NCBI GenBank assembly: GCA_023460315.1
Contig: JAEWQO010000078.1
Location: forward strand, 48,743 to 112,742
Reading direction: 5' to 3'
Origin: Actinomycetes bacterium
Lineage (GTDB): Bacteria > Actinomycetota > Coriobacteriia > Coriobacteriales > Eggerthellaceae
Length of the DNA stretch: 64,000 nt
This document shows, piece after piece, positions 1-8,126 of the stretch; the first letter of the stretch is position 1, and each line of letters starts with the position of its first letter. The translations under genes and the position numbers were made by a program. Below the pieces are notes generated by a model. That model was given only the letters and a program-made list of their open reading frames with translations. It did no database searches and was not told the DNA's origin.

Positions 1-1
1 G

Positions 2-871
2 TTGAGCGAGCGCACTTTGCCGAAGGCCGAGATTCACGGTCAGATAGGGCTGAATGTCGGCCTGTGTCCGAAGGATTGCAAATTCTGCTCGTTTGCGGCC
101 AGTAACAAGGTGTTCTCTGAGCCGGGCGAGGAGTTGCTCGCAACGGTGGTCGATTACGTCAAGCTGCTTGAAGAAAAGGGAGCTAACGCCATCTATCTCA
201 TGGCGACTGCAACATACGACCAGCAGCAGTTCCTCGACTATGCACGTGCCGCTGCCGCGGCCATCACGCTCGGCACGCCGCTCATTGCCAATGTTGGGGA
301 TTTCGACTATGACTACGCGCGGGAATTGAAGAAAGCTGGGGTCGTGGGTGTCTACCATGTGATCCGCATGGGGGAGGGGACGTTCACCCGGTGTTCCGTC
401 GAGCAGCGCTGGTCCACCATTCACGCTGCCCAAGATGCAGGGTTGCTGCTTGGCTCATGTGTCGAGCCGGTGGGGCCTGAACACACCTTGGAAGAGATTG
501 TCGAGAAGACTATTATAACCAGAGAGATGAACGCGCAGTTCTCCGGATCGATGCGCCGCACGCCCATCAGCTCTTCCGAACTCGCCAAACATGGTACCGT
601 CAGCTATGCCCGCATGTCGACTATCGTGGCGGCCGTCTCGCTCATCACCGGTGAGGGTATTCGGGGAAACTGCACCCATGAGCCCAATCAGCTTGCGGCG
701 TTTGGCGGCGCAAATCTCCTGTGGGCGGAAGTCGGTTCGAACCCACGTGACGTGGAGGAAAAGACCGAGGGGAACCGCGGTTGGACCGTTCCTCGATGCA
801 AAGAGCTTTTCGAGGAATGCGGCTGGGAAGTGCTCAAGGGTCCCTCGGCCTTGTTTTCAGCCAAAGCCTGA
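2..871 (+). CDS. BioB-like radical SAM protein (5'-truncated by window edge)
   Basis: Radical SAM enzyme of the biotin synthase/HydE/PylB type. The [4Fe-4S] motif CPKDCKFC (CX3CX2C) is at residues 22-29 of the visible part. The reading frame is open to the first base, and compared with the homologue at 5304 about 49 N-terminal residues are missing, so the TTG at base 2 is probably internal and the gene begins outside the window. It shares CVEPVGPEHT, a downstream NC pair and WAEVGSNPRD with the 5304 protein. The BioB motif with NLDT is absent, so ordinary biotin synthase activity is doubtful. It converges on the related gene at 969-1973. The substrate is unknown; sulfur insertion or a carbon rearrangement are both possible for this family. 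Confidence 0.85.
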   Translation: MSERTLPKAEIHGQIGLNVGLCPKDCKFCSFAASNKVFSEPGEELLATVVDYVKLLEEKGANAIYLMATATYDQQQFLDYARAAAAAITLGTPLIANVGDFDYDYARELKKAGVVGVYHVIRMGEGTFTRCSVEQRWSTIHAAQDAGLLLGSCVEPVGPEHTLEEIVEKTIITREMNAQFSGSMRRTPISSSELAKHGTVSYARMSTIVAAVSLITGEGIRGNCTHEPNQLAAFGGANLLWAEVGSNPRDVEEKTEGNRGWTVPRCKELFEECGWEVLKGPSALFSAKA

Positions 872-908
872 GAGAGGTGTGGCAAGCTCGAACAAGGGTG
901 CGGCAAGC

Positions 909-943
909 TCTGATCGGGTCGGATCTGATCTGATCGGATCAGA
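909..943. terminator. Hairpin between convergent radical SAM genes
   Basis: TCTGATC and GATCAGA form a perfect 7-bp stem, extendable with two mismatches, around a loop made of repeated GATC units. There is no T-tract on the plus side. It lies between two convergent stop codons, so a bidirectional terminator is the simplest reading. Confidence 0.4.
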
Positions 944-968
944 AGGGCGTTCGGCGAAGAGACGGGTT

Positions 969-1973
969 TCACCCTTGGCGCGTGAGATGGGCGTCGCCGT
1001 CGAACCACGAGGCAAGAGGCCGGTCGGGGACGGTCCATTCACTGTCGGCAAGCTCCTTGCGGAGGCGGCTGACGTCGCGCAAGAGGTAGTCCGGATCGGC
1101 GATCAGATTGCGCCCGCGCGGATTGGTTCCTGCATCGGTCCACCTCACGTTGCCGCATCCTGTGCCGAAGGGGATGGACCGCCCGGCGACAAGCCTCATG
1201 ACGGCGGCGAGGAGGGCACTGTGTTTGCGGGAAAGGGGAACGTATGACTCCATGCCGGTTCCTGCCACGACCGTGAGGGTTCCCACTCCCGAGCAATAGG
1301 GGGAACATGCGATGACCTCGAACATGCGATCGGCGACCTCTTGGGGATCGCTTGCGGCATGAACCGGTTCGACAGCGCTCATCAGTTTGAGACCTGCTGT
1401 CTTGAGGGCAGCGAATGTTGCCGTGCGCCGTGCCGGATCGATGGACGTTATGATTCCCTCCCCGAGGCGATGGGCATGATAGGCTGCCTGGACTCCGGCT
1501 GTTGCGAGCGTACGTGCCTGGTTGGCATCGATGTCACCGATGTTGGCCATGATCGGCATGTCAGGTGAGATGGCCTCGCGCACGGCTTTCACGATGGAGA
1601 GAAAACGGTCGAAGTCGAATCCCGCTGTCGACATGAGAGAGATGAGATGCACTCCTGCCCGGTCAAAGGTGGACGCAGAGGCAATGATGGCATCAACGGA
1701 AACGTCGGCCGGTTCTTTCCGTGCTGAGCTTGATGCGGCAAGTGCGCAGAACGCACAGTTCTCGGGACAGGGGCCAGCATCGACGCCTATCTGTGCATAA
1801 ATCTGCCCCGTATTGTGTGCCGCCTCACGTCCGATGAGCTCCGCGCCCCAGCGGATATAGGCCGCTTCAGGAGAAGACGCATCGGTCATCAGCAGCGCGG
1901 TTGCCTCCTGCTTCGAAGGAGGTGTTCCGGCGATCGCGCGATCGACAAGCGTTTCCACGGACCGGTCGATCAT
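969..1973 (-). CDS. BioB-like radical SAM protein
   Basis: Full-length 334-residue homologue of the proteins at 2 and 5304. The radical SAM cluster motif CPENCAFC is at residues 69-76, preceded by a helical N-terminal segment with AAYIRWG also found in the 5304 protein. The Cys of the CVEPVGPEHT motif in the other two copies is Ala here (AVEPV), while the later GTGCGN Cys and the NPRG motif remain. An auxiliary cluster or active-site ligand may therefore differ. The ATG overlaps the stop of the upstream methyltransferase gene (ATGA), which implies translational coupling. It is the last gene of the three-gene minus-strand operon that starts at 5129. The reaction is unknown; biotin synthase is unlikely because the NLDT region is absent. 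Confidence 0.88.
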   Translation of the reverse strand: MIDRSVETLVDRAIAGTPPSKQEATALLMTDASSPEAAYIRWGAELIGREAAHNTGQIYAQIGVDAGPCPENCAFCALAASSSARKEPADVSVDAIIASASTFDRAGVHLISLMSTAGFDFDRFLSIVKAVREAISPDMPIMANIGDIDANQARTLATAGVQAAYHAHRLGEGIITSIDPARRTATFAALKTAGLKLMSAVEPVHAASDPQEVADRMFEVIACSPYCSGVGTLTVVAGTGMESYVPLSRKHSALLAAVMRLVAGRSIPFGTGCGNVRWTDAGTNPRGRNLIADPDYLLRDVSRLRKELADSEWTVPDRPLASWFDGDAHLTRQG

Positions 1974-2818
1974 CGTTCTTCCCTGACAGAACCGTAAACG
2001 ATGGCGCTTCCGACCAATCCGCCGATGCTCTTGGTCCTGAGGCGTTCAAGCTCGGGCAGGAGATGCTTGCGATGCGCTTTCTCGTGTAGCACCTCGTCGG
2101 TGTACGCGGTCTTGGGCTCGATTCTCACGCGGGCGAAGCCACAGGCGTGCAACATGCTTTCATAGGTGGTCGCTTCAGAAATGCCGTTGCGGCAGCCGGT
2201 GATCATGCAGAGGGCGTCATAGGCTTCCGCGGGAAGGGGGCTGAAGGCCACGATGTCAGACACGATGAGACGTCCGCCCGGCGCAAGCACGCGGCGAACT
2301 TCGGCGAAGGCGGCTGCTTTGTCTGCGCACAGGTTGATCACGCAGTTTGATATGACGACATCGATGCTCTGATCGGGTAAGGGGACTCTCTCGATAGTTC
2401 CTTCGAGGAAGGTGACGTTCCCGGCTTTGGCAGCTGAGGCGTTGCAGCGGGCGAGGTCAACCATTTCGGCCGTCATGTCCAATCCGCGTACCGAACCCCC
2501 CGGTCCGACAAGCTGTGCTGCGATGAGTGCGTCAATGCCGCCGCCGCTTCCCAAGTCGAGCACACGCTCACCGGGCTGAAGGTTGGCATGAGACACGGGG
2601 TCGCCGCAGCCGCGGCTTGCCATGAGTGCTCCGACGGGCACTCCGGACAGCGCCTCGTCGCCATAGAGAAAGCACGCTTCGTTGGGGGAGGAGTCTTCGC
2701 AGCAGGGTTCTGCAGCCGAGGAAGATGCGCCGGGACATGCCTCCCGGCCCGCTTCCCGACGTGCCTTCCTCGCGATTTCTGCATAATGCCCCCTCATCTG
2801 GTTGGCCGATTCTTCCAT
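1970..2818 (-). CDS. ArsM-like SAM-dependent methyltransferase
   Basis: Class I SAM methyltransferase of 282 residues resembling arsenite methyltransferases. Visible features are VLDLGSGGG (SAM motif I, about residue 87), SNCVINL (Cys 159) and MITGCR (Cys 209). The 50-residue spacing of these cysteines equals that of the essential Cys174 and Cys224 of the Cyanidioschyzon ArsM. More cysteines lie at 39, 40, 49 and 71. I chose the ATG at 2818 because AAAGGA lies 6-7 bases upstream; an ATG two codons earlier would sit on the ribosome-binding site. The gene lies 16 bases after the cysteine desulfurase fusion and overlaps the next radical SAM gene. No arsR, arsB or acr3 is nearby, so methylation of arsenite is possible but another thiophilic or thiol substrate should be considered. 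Confidence 0.75.
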   Translation of the reverse strand: MEESANQMRGHYAEIARKARREAGREACPGASSSAAEPCCEDSSPNEACFLYGDEALSGVPVGALMASRGCGDPVSHANLQPGERVLDLGSGGGIDALIAAQLVGPGGSVRGLDMTAEMVDLARCNASAAKAGNVTFLEGTIERVPLPDQSIDVVISNCVINLCADKAAAFAEVRRVLAPGGRLIVSDIVAFSPLPAEAYDALCMITGCRNGISEATTYESMLHACGFARVRIEPKTAYTDEVLHEKAHRKHLLPELERLRTKSIGGLVGSAIVYGSVREER

Positions 2819-2834
2819 GGTCATTCCTTTTCTC

Positions 2835-5129
2835 TCAGCGTTTCTCGCGTCGATAGAGACGTTGGCATACCTCGATGGCAACGACGAGGGCTTCGACGTC
2901 TTCCCGTGTCGTGTGGACTCCGAAACTTGCCCTTCCCGTTCCGACCATGCCGATGCTCGCTGCCAAGGGCAGGGCGCAGTGGCCTCCGGATCGAATGGCC
3001 ACGCCCAGCTTGCCGCACGCCATTCCCAAATCGGAGGGAGTGATGCCCGCGAGTGAAAACGAGACGAGTCCCGTCTGCCCATCCGGCTGGCTGTGATCAC
3101 CCCATACGGTTGCTCCTTCGATGCCATGGATTCCGCTCAGGAGATATGAGGTCAGCGACGCGCTATGGGAAGCGGTCTTGTCCCTGCCCAGACGTTCGAG
3201 ATAGTCAATGGCAGCCGCCCATGCGATTGCTTGTGAGAGAGGTGGGGTTCCCACCTCGTATTGGATGGCTCCACGACGCAGGTAGTAGGAGTCGATGCCC
3301 GCATGGGAGATGGCGCCGCCGCCGCTTGCCAGGGGATCCATCTCGTCGAATGCCCCGTCGGATATCCATAGGCCGCCGATACCGAACGGGCCGTACATCT
3401 TATGGGCGGAGAAGGCGACGAAGTCCGCACCGAGCGCCTTGACGTCAATTGGAAGGTGAGGGATGGATTGCGCCGCATCGAGGAAGAAGCGAGCTCCGGC
3501 CTCGTGCGCGGCCCGGGCGGCCTTCTCGACAGGATTGATCAGGCCGAGGACATTTGAGATGTGTGACATGCAGACGAGCTTTGGATTGTGAAGAAGGAGG
3601 TCCTGATAGGCGTTGAGGTCGATTCGGCCGTCACCTTGCAGGGGGATGAAGGCAAGCCGTGCATTTTTGCGCTGGGCGAGCATGAGCCAGGGAAGCAGGT
3701 TTGAGTGGTGTTCAGACATCGTTGCCACCATCAGATCCCCGGCTTGGACGTTGCGCTCGCCCCACGCTTGGGCGACAAGGTTGCACGAAGCCGAGGCGTT
3801 GGCCGTAAACACGGTCTGGCGACGGCTTGCGCCGATGAAGGCTTCAAGCTTCGCGCGCGCGTCATTAAATGAGGCCGTCGCCTGCGCCGACAGCTCGTAC
3901 GCACCGCGGTAGACGTTGGCATTCTCGTGCTTGTCGAAATCCGTCTGCGCCTGCAGCATGCAGAACGGACGCTGTGTCGTGGCGGCCGAGTCGAGATAGG
4001 CGAGCGTTTCCGCCTGGGCGCGGTCGTTCAGGAGCGGGAAGTCTCCGCAGTTGCGTTTCGCCCAGGCATCGGCCCGATCCAGAGCAATTTTCTCGTCAGG
4101 CGAGAGGGTCCTTTCAAGCTTTTCGACGGTTGCGCGTGCGATGTCGATGAGTCGCTGATCGGAATCGGAGCGGGGCGAATCTTCGGCTGCCTTTTTGTCT
4201 TCCGAGCCATTCCGCCCCGTCTGCCGTTCTTTGTGGGCGATGCGCACGGCTTCGCGTGCCGACAGCTTTAGATTTCCAAAAAACCTGTTCACACAGGGGG
4301 GGATCACGGTGTTTGCGGCCAGCTTCTCTTCACCGAACACCACTTCCCTGACAGAAAGGGAAGGAAGCGGTCGGTCGATGCCATTCGGCCCCGGGAGGAC
4401 AAGGGGCGACGCGTCGAGCGTTTCAAGGAATCGCCGCGAGACGAGCAGCGGCGTGCGCCGGAGCCAAGAAATCCATGAGGTCACCGCATCGAGTTCGGGA
4501 TCGTCCCGGAACGTCCGACATACGTCGAGCACATGAGAAGGCGCCACCCGTACCTGGTCGCAAGCGAGAAAGAGAATCGAGTCCGCGTGCGGACACTGCC
4601 CGAGAAAGCCAAGGGCGTGATCGAGCACCCCCTTGGTCAGCCCGAACAGTTCGAATCCACGTGCAACTTTCGTCGCGGCGCGATCGCGGGCGGCGTTGTA
4701 CAGAAACACGTCTGGCGCATCCTTTCCCGATGCACGGAAAACTTTGCTCGCCACCTCGCAGACAGGCGCATAGACCGCAGTTTCTCCCGAAACGAGAAGG
4801 GAGACGCTCGCAAGATGGGAGTCCAGCGCAGTGCGGATCGCGTGCTCGACGACGGGGGACCCCTCGTAACGCTGGAGCGGCCGGGGAGTGCCGGCGACGG
4901 TGTCACCTGACGACGGTTCCTTCCCAGCCTCTTCCTCTCCGCACACGACAGTGTCTTGAAGGGGGTCTTCGAATTCCACGTTCAGCGGTGTTGTGCCCTC
5001 GTCGATGGCGAGGATCAGGGCGGCAGTGCGACTGCAGGCCGAAATGAGATCTGTCTCCGCGGGGGTCGGGCGTGCTGGAAGCGAGGGACTGGGCTGGTGC
5101 GCTGTACGCATGTTGACGGTGCGATTCAT
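2835..5129 (-). CDS. Fusion: MobA-like nucleotidyltransferase-type domain + SufS-type cysteine desulfurase
   Basis: The 764-residue protein has two parts. Residues from about 372 to the end form a class V aminotransferase of the SufS group: YLDSAATTQRP at the start, PLP lysine in SAHKMYGP (Lys 577), and catalytic Cys 718 in RSGGHCALP. It should release sulfur from cysteine as a persulfide. Residues of about 30-330 resemble a MobA/MocA-type NTP transferase (AALILA, then PLQRYEGSPVVEHAI and FLACDQVRV), but the usual GGxSxRMG nucleotide loop is missing, so that half may be inactive or have a new ligand. The ATG has AAAGGAG eight bases upstream. It leads the operon with the ArsM-like and BioB-like genes, so it may feed sulfur to the neighbouring radical SAM enzymes. 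No SufBCD or SufU lies nearby. Confidence 0.85.
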   Translation of the reverse strand: MNRTVNMRTAHQPSPSLPARPTPAETDLISACSRTAALILAIDEGTTPLNVEFEDPLQDTVVCGEEEAGKEPSSGDTVAGTPRPLQRYEGSPVVEHAIRTALDSHLASVSLLVSGETAVYAPVCEVASKVFRASGKDAPDVFLYNAARDRAATKVARGFELFGLTKGVLDHALGFLGQCPHADSILFLACDQVRVAPSHVLDVCRTFRDDPELDAVTSWISWLRRTPLLVSRRFLETLDASPLVLPGPNGIDRPLPSLSVREVVFGEEKLAANTVIPPCVNRFFGNLKLSAREAVRIAHKERQTGRNGSEDKKAAEDSPRSDSDQRLIDIARATVEKLERTLSPDEKIALDRADAWAKRNCGDFPLLNDRAQAETLAYLDSAATTQRPFCMLQAQTDFDKHENANVYRGAYELSAQATASFNDARAKLEAFIGASRRQTVFTANASASCNLVAQAWGERNVQAGDLMVATMSEHHSNLLPWLMLAQRKNARLAFIPLQGDGRIDLNAYQDLLLHNPKLVCMSHISNVLGLINPVEKAARAAHEAGARFFLDAAQSIPHLPIDVKALGADFVAFSAHKMYGPFGIGGLWISDGAFDEMDPLASGGGAISHAGIDSYYLRRGAIQYEVGTPPLSQAIAWAAAIDYLERLGRDKTASHSASLTSYLLSGIHGIEGATVWGDHSQPDGQTGLVSFSLAGITPSDLGMACGKLGVAIRSGGHCALPLAASIGMVGTGRASFGVHTTREDVEALVVAIEVCQRLYRREKR

Positions 5130-5157
5130 GGAAGATGCTCCTTTTGCCCTTCGGTAT

Positions 5158-5202
5158 AGACATTAGCAATTACTTGATATTGTCTAATAGTGAAATATAC
5201 CC
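5158..5202 (+). promoter_or_regulatory. Promoter and inverted repeat between divergent radical SAM operons
   Basis: TTGATA (5175-5180), a 16-base spacer and TATACC (5197-5202) form a sigma70-type promoter reading toward 5304, leaving a leader of about 95 bases. An imperfect inverted repeat, AGACATTA (5158-5165) with TATTGTCT (5178-5185), overlaps the -35 box and is a plausible operator for both divergent operons. The regulator is unknown. Confidence 0.45.
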
Positions 5203-5303
5203 TACAATTGCGTAACGATCAAACGAGCGTTTCATGACGGTTGGCGTCAATCGGCATCGGCGAGACGAGACGATCGGATGCCGGGGAGGCAGAGGAGGAA
5301 ACT

Positions 5304-6314
5304 GTGCAGGTTTTTGAACAGGAGATCTATGACATCGTCGAAAAGGGACTCGAAGGAAACGGCCTTTCCGACGACGAAGTGCTCACGCTCTATGAGGTAG
5401 ACGAGACAAGCAAGGAAGCTGCTTATATCCGATGGGCTGGCCAGGAGCTGTCGATGGTGGCAGCCGATGGCATGGCGGAGATCCATGCCCAGATTGGCCT
5501 TAACAGCACCGTCTGTCCGAAGAACTGCAAGTTCTGCTCGTTTGCGGCCTGCAACAACGTGCGCAAGGGGAAGTATGAGCTTCCGAAAGAGGACGTGCTC
5601 GAGTACGCGAAGATCTATCAGGAGCAAGGTGCGAATCTCATTCTCATGCTGACTACGGCCAGCTATAGTTTCGACAAGCTTGTCGACATGGTGGGATCGG
5701 TCCGCGAGGTCATCTCCTCCGACATGCCGCTGCTCGTGAACACCGACGACATGACGCTTGGCCAGTGCCGGCAGCTCAAAGCCGCAGGAGCGAACGGTGC
5801 CTATCATGCCGTGCGCATGCGCGAGGGCGAGGACACCGGGATTCCCGTCGAGAAGCGCTTCGAGACGTTTGCCAACCTCCGCGAGGCTGGGCTTTCTCTC
5901 TCTACCTGCGTTGAGCCGGTCGGTCCCGAGCATACGCCCGAAGAGATCACCGAAGCGACAATGCGCTGCATCTCGACCGATCCCGTTTCGGCGGGCGTGG
6001 GCAAGCGCATATCCGTGCCGGGAACCCAGCTTGCCGCTTATGGCATGCTCACCGACGTGGCCAATTCGAACATGGTTGCGATTTACCGTCTGGCGACAGG
6101 GCGCGACCTGCGTCTCAACTGTTCGGCCAATACGGTCATGACCGCGGCGTCCGGGGCGAACCTTTCGTGGGCCGAGGTGGGATCGAATCCGCGCGACCTG
6201 GTTGAACGCACCGAGAACGGCGGACGGGGCAACAACATCGAGTATTGTCGGAAGATGTTCAACGCCTCGGGATGGCAGGTGCTCGACGGGCCTTCAAAGG
6301 GTTGGATGCGGTAA
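5304..6314 (+). CDS. BioB-like radical SAM protein, first gene of transporter operon
   Basis: A 336-residue radical SAM protein with CPKNCKFC at residues 71-78 and a fourth Cys shortly after (FAAC). Conserved CVEPVGPEHT, LNCSAN and WAEVGSNPRD are shared with the copy at 2-871. I chose GTG at 5304 because AGAGGAGG lies five bases upstream; the TTG 63 bases earlier has no such site. The gene is followed after 64 bases by the ABC permease, ATPase, permease and binding-protein genes on the same strand, so uptake and radical chemistry are probably linked. The BioB family suggests sulfur insertion, but key biotin synthase residues (NLDT motif) are absent and no bioA, bioD or bioF is present. The substrate is unknown. 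Confidence 0.88.
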   Translation: MQVFEQEIYDIVEKGLEGNGLSDDEVLTLYEVDETSKEAAYIRWAGQELSMVAADGMAEIHAQIGLNSTVCPKNCKFCSFAACNNVRKGKYELPKEDVLEYAKIYQEQGANLILMLTTASYSFDKLVDMVGSVREVISSDMPLLVNTDDMTLGQCRQLKAAGANGAYHAVRMREGEDTGIPVEKRFETFANLREAGLSLSTCVEPVGPEHTPEEITEATMRCISTDPVSAGVGKRISVPGTQLAAYGMLTDVANSNMVAIYRLATGRDLRLNCSANTVMTAASGANLSWAEVGSNPRDLVERTENGGRGNNIEYCRKMFNASGWQVLDGPSKGWMR

Positions 6315-6378
6315 GTGGCCGTCTCAATGCACGGAGGGAGAGGGAGGACGGCCGCCTTTTGGGGCGCGTCCACGCATT

Positions 6379-7368
6379 ATGGCTGTTGCTGACATCTATA
6401 AGCGAGTGTCGTTCATCGGGCTGTCCGACGCGCTCAAGCTCGCCGCTCCTTTGGCGGCGATGGTGGTCGCGCTCGTCGTCGAGGCATCGATGCCGACCAT
6501 CTATCCTGAAGGATATGTCGAGCGGTATTACCCCCTTTTTCTGAGGGGAGCGATCGTCCTTTACGTGGCACTCGTCGCTCTTTCATGTTGGTTCGAGAAG
6601 GTGCGTGTGAAAGTCGTGCATTACTGGGGCCTGCTCATCGTGGCATTCGTCCTGCTCTCCGTGCTGGAATACGGAACGGTGAAGACGGGCAATATGGAGC
6701 TTCCTTACGTGCCGAGTCCCGATCAGATACTCGCCGCCCTGTTCGGGAATGCCTCCACGGTGCTCGATAACCTGATCGGGTCGGTAACGCTGCTGCTGCA
6801 AGGCATCGCCTGCGGTTTCGTCGCTGGCATGGTGTACGGCACGCTCATGGGCTACAGCAGGTTCTTCAACTATTGGCTACAGCCGTTCATCAAGATCATC
6901 GGTCCAGTGCCTTCCACGGCTTGGATGGCCATCTCTATGGTGCTTGCGCCGAGCAGCCACATCGCTTCGGTCTTTCTGGTGGCGCTGACGACATGGTTCC
7001 CGCTTTCGGTCAACCTCTCAGGAGGCATCCAGGGGATCAACAAGGTGTATGTCGAGCGGGCGCAGATCATGGGAGCATCGCACTTCTATATCCTCCGCCA
7101 TGTCATCTATCCCGCCGCCCTGCCGAGCATTTTCACGGGGATGTTCATGGGTTGCTGCTTCTCGCTGACGGCGCTGGTGTCTGCGGAGATGCTGGGCGTG
7201 CAGTCGGGGCTGGGCTGGTATATCACCTATGCCGAGCAATGGGCTGAGTACGATTTGATCTACAGCACCATCATCATCTTCATTCTGCTGGCGTTTATCC
7301 TGCTTACCATCCTGTTCAAAATTCAAAAACATGCGATGAAATGGTCGAAGGGAGCAATTCAGTGGTGA
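6379..7368 (+). CDS. NitT/TauT-type ABC transporter permease 1
   Basis: A 329-residue inner-membrane permease of the SsuC/TauC (BPD_transp_1) family. It has about three membrane spans in an N-terminal extension (residues 15-100), then the usual domain. The EAA-type loop that docks the ATPase is seen as VERAQIMGASHFYILRHVIYPAALP. The N-terminal extension, ending in YVPSPDQIL, has a clear counterpart in the second permease at 8123, so the two are paralogues and probably form a heterodimer. Typical family members are about 250 residues. The ATG at 6379 has no strong ribosome-binding site. It follows the radical SAM gene and its stop overlaps the ATPase start, so expression is coupled. The substrate is unknown. 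Confidence 0.9.
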   Translation: MAVADIYKRVSFIGLSDALKLAAPLAAMVVALVVEASMPTIYPEGYVERYYPLFLRGAIVLYVALVALSCWFEKVRVKVVHYWGLLIVAFVLLSVLEYGTVKTGNMELPYVPSPDQILAALFGNASTVLDNLIGSVTLLLQGIACGFVAGMVYGTLMGYSRFFNYWLQPFIKIIGPVPSTAWMAISMVLAPSSHIASVFLVALTTWFPLSVNLSGGIQGINKVYVERAQIMGASHFYILRHVIYPAALPSIFTGMFMGCCFSLTALVSAEMLGVQSGLGWYITYAEQWAEYDLIYSTIIIFILLAFILLTILFKIQKHAMKWSKGAIQW

Positions 7369-8126
7369 CGAAGGGACGGCATCTCGTCGCAGAGCATGTT
7401 GGCCGTGTGTTCAGGTCTGACGATGGGGCCGAGTTGGTCGCGTTGAAGGATTTCAACCTTGAGGCAGACCGGGGGGAGATCGTCGCACTGATCGGCCCGT
7501 CCGGCTGCGGCAAGTCGACGTTCCTGCGTTTGGTGGCGGGCCTTGACAAGCCCCAGAGCGGCACGATCCTCTACAACGGCGAAGAGGTGGATGGTCCCAA
7601 TCCTGACCGGGGGTTCGTGTTCCAGCAGGCGAACCTGTATCCATGGCTGACGGTATACAACAACGTTGCCTTCGGGCTGAAGGCCCGGGGCGTGTTTCGG
7701 GAGCAACGGCCTCGCGTTCAGGAGATGATCGACCTCATGGGCCTGACGGGCTTTGAGAAGTCATATCCCCATCAGATTTCGGGTGGCATGGCCGCGCGGG
7801 TGGCCATTGCCCAGACCCTCGTGCAAGATCCGGGAGTGATCCTGCTCGATGAGCCGCTCTCGGCGCTCGACGCGTTCACCCGGGCGGTCATCCAGGACGA
7901 GATACTCAAGATGTGCCGTGCCTTCGACCCGATCGTCATCTTGGTCACGCACGACATCGAAGAGGCGGTGTATCTGGCTGACCGGGTGGCAGTGCTCTCG
8001 CCGCGCCCCGGCACGAAGATCGCCGAGATACCCATCAATCTTCCCCATCCGCGAAACCGCACGTCTGAAGAGTTCGTCGAGAGGCGTCGGGCGATACTCG
8101 ACGTGCTCCAATTCGACGAGGCGTGA
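7362..8126 (+). CDS. NitT/TauT-type ABC transporter ATP-binding protein
   Basis: About 254-residue ATPase of the SsuB/TauB group that should power uptake through the two permeases on either side. Walker A is GPSGCGKST, the Q-loop region FVFQQANLYPW, the signature ISGGMAARVAIAQ and Walker B VILLDEPLSALD; the switch His is in LVTHDIEEAV. The signature departs a little from the common SGGMRQRVAIAR. The frame is open to an ATG at 7341, but GAAGGGAG lies nine bases before the GTG at 7362, and the GTG at 7365 would give a GTGA overlap with the permease stop. I prefer 7362 or 7365. The stop overlaps the next permease start (GTGA). Confidence 0.9.
   Translation: MVTKGRHLVAEHVGRVFRSDDGAELVALKDFNLEADRGEIVALIGPSGCGKSTFLRLVAGLDKPQSGTILYNGEEVDGPNPDRGFVFQQANLYPWLTVYNNVAFGLKARGVFREQRPRVQEMIDLMGLTGFEKSYPHQISGGMAARVAIAQTLVQDPGVILLDEPLSALDAFTRAVIQDEILKMCRAFDPIVILVTHDIEEAVYLADRVAVLSPRPGTKIAEIPINLPHPRNRTSEEFVERRRAILDVLQFDEA

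Noticed and set aside
2..871. Annotation as biotin synthase bioB
   Set aside because: The radical SAM motif fits, but the NLDT motif is absent, there are three divergent copies, and no other biotin gene is present.
872..968. Repeated GGCAAGCTC and GATC units as a possible repeat array
   Set aside because: Only two copies of the first and a handful of GATC units; better explained as a terminator hairpin between convergent genes.
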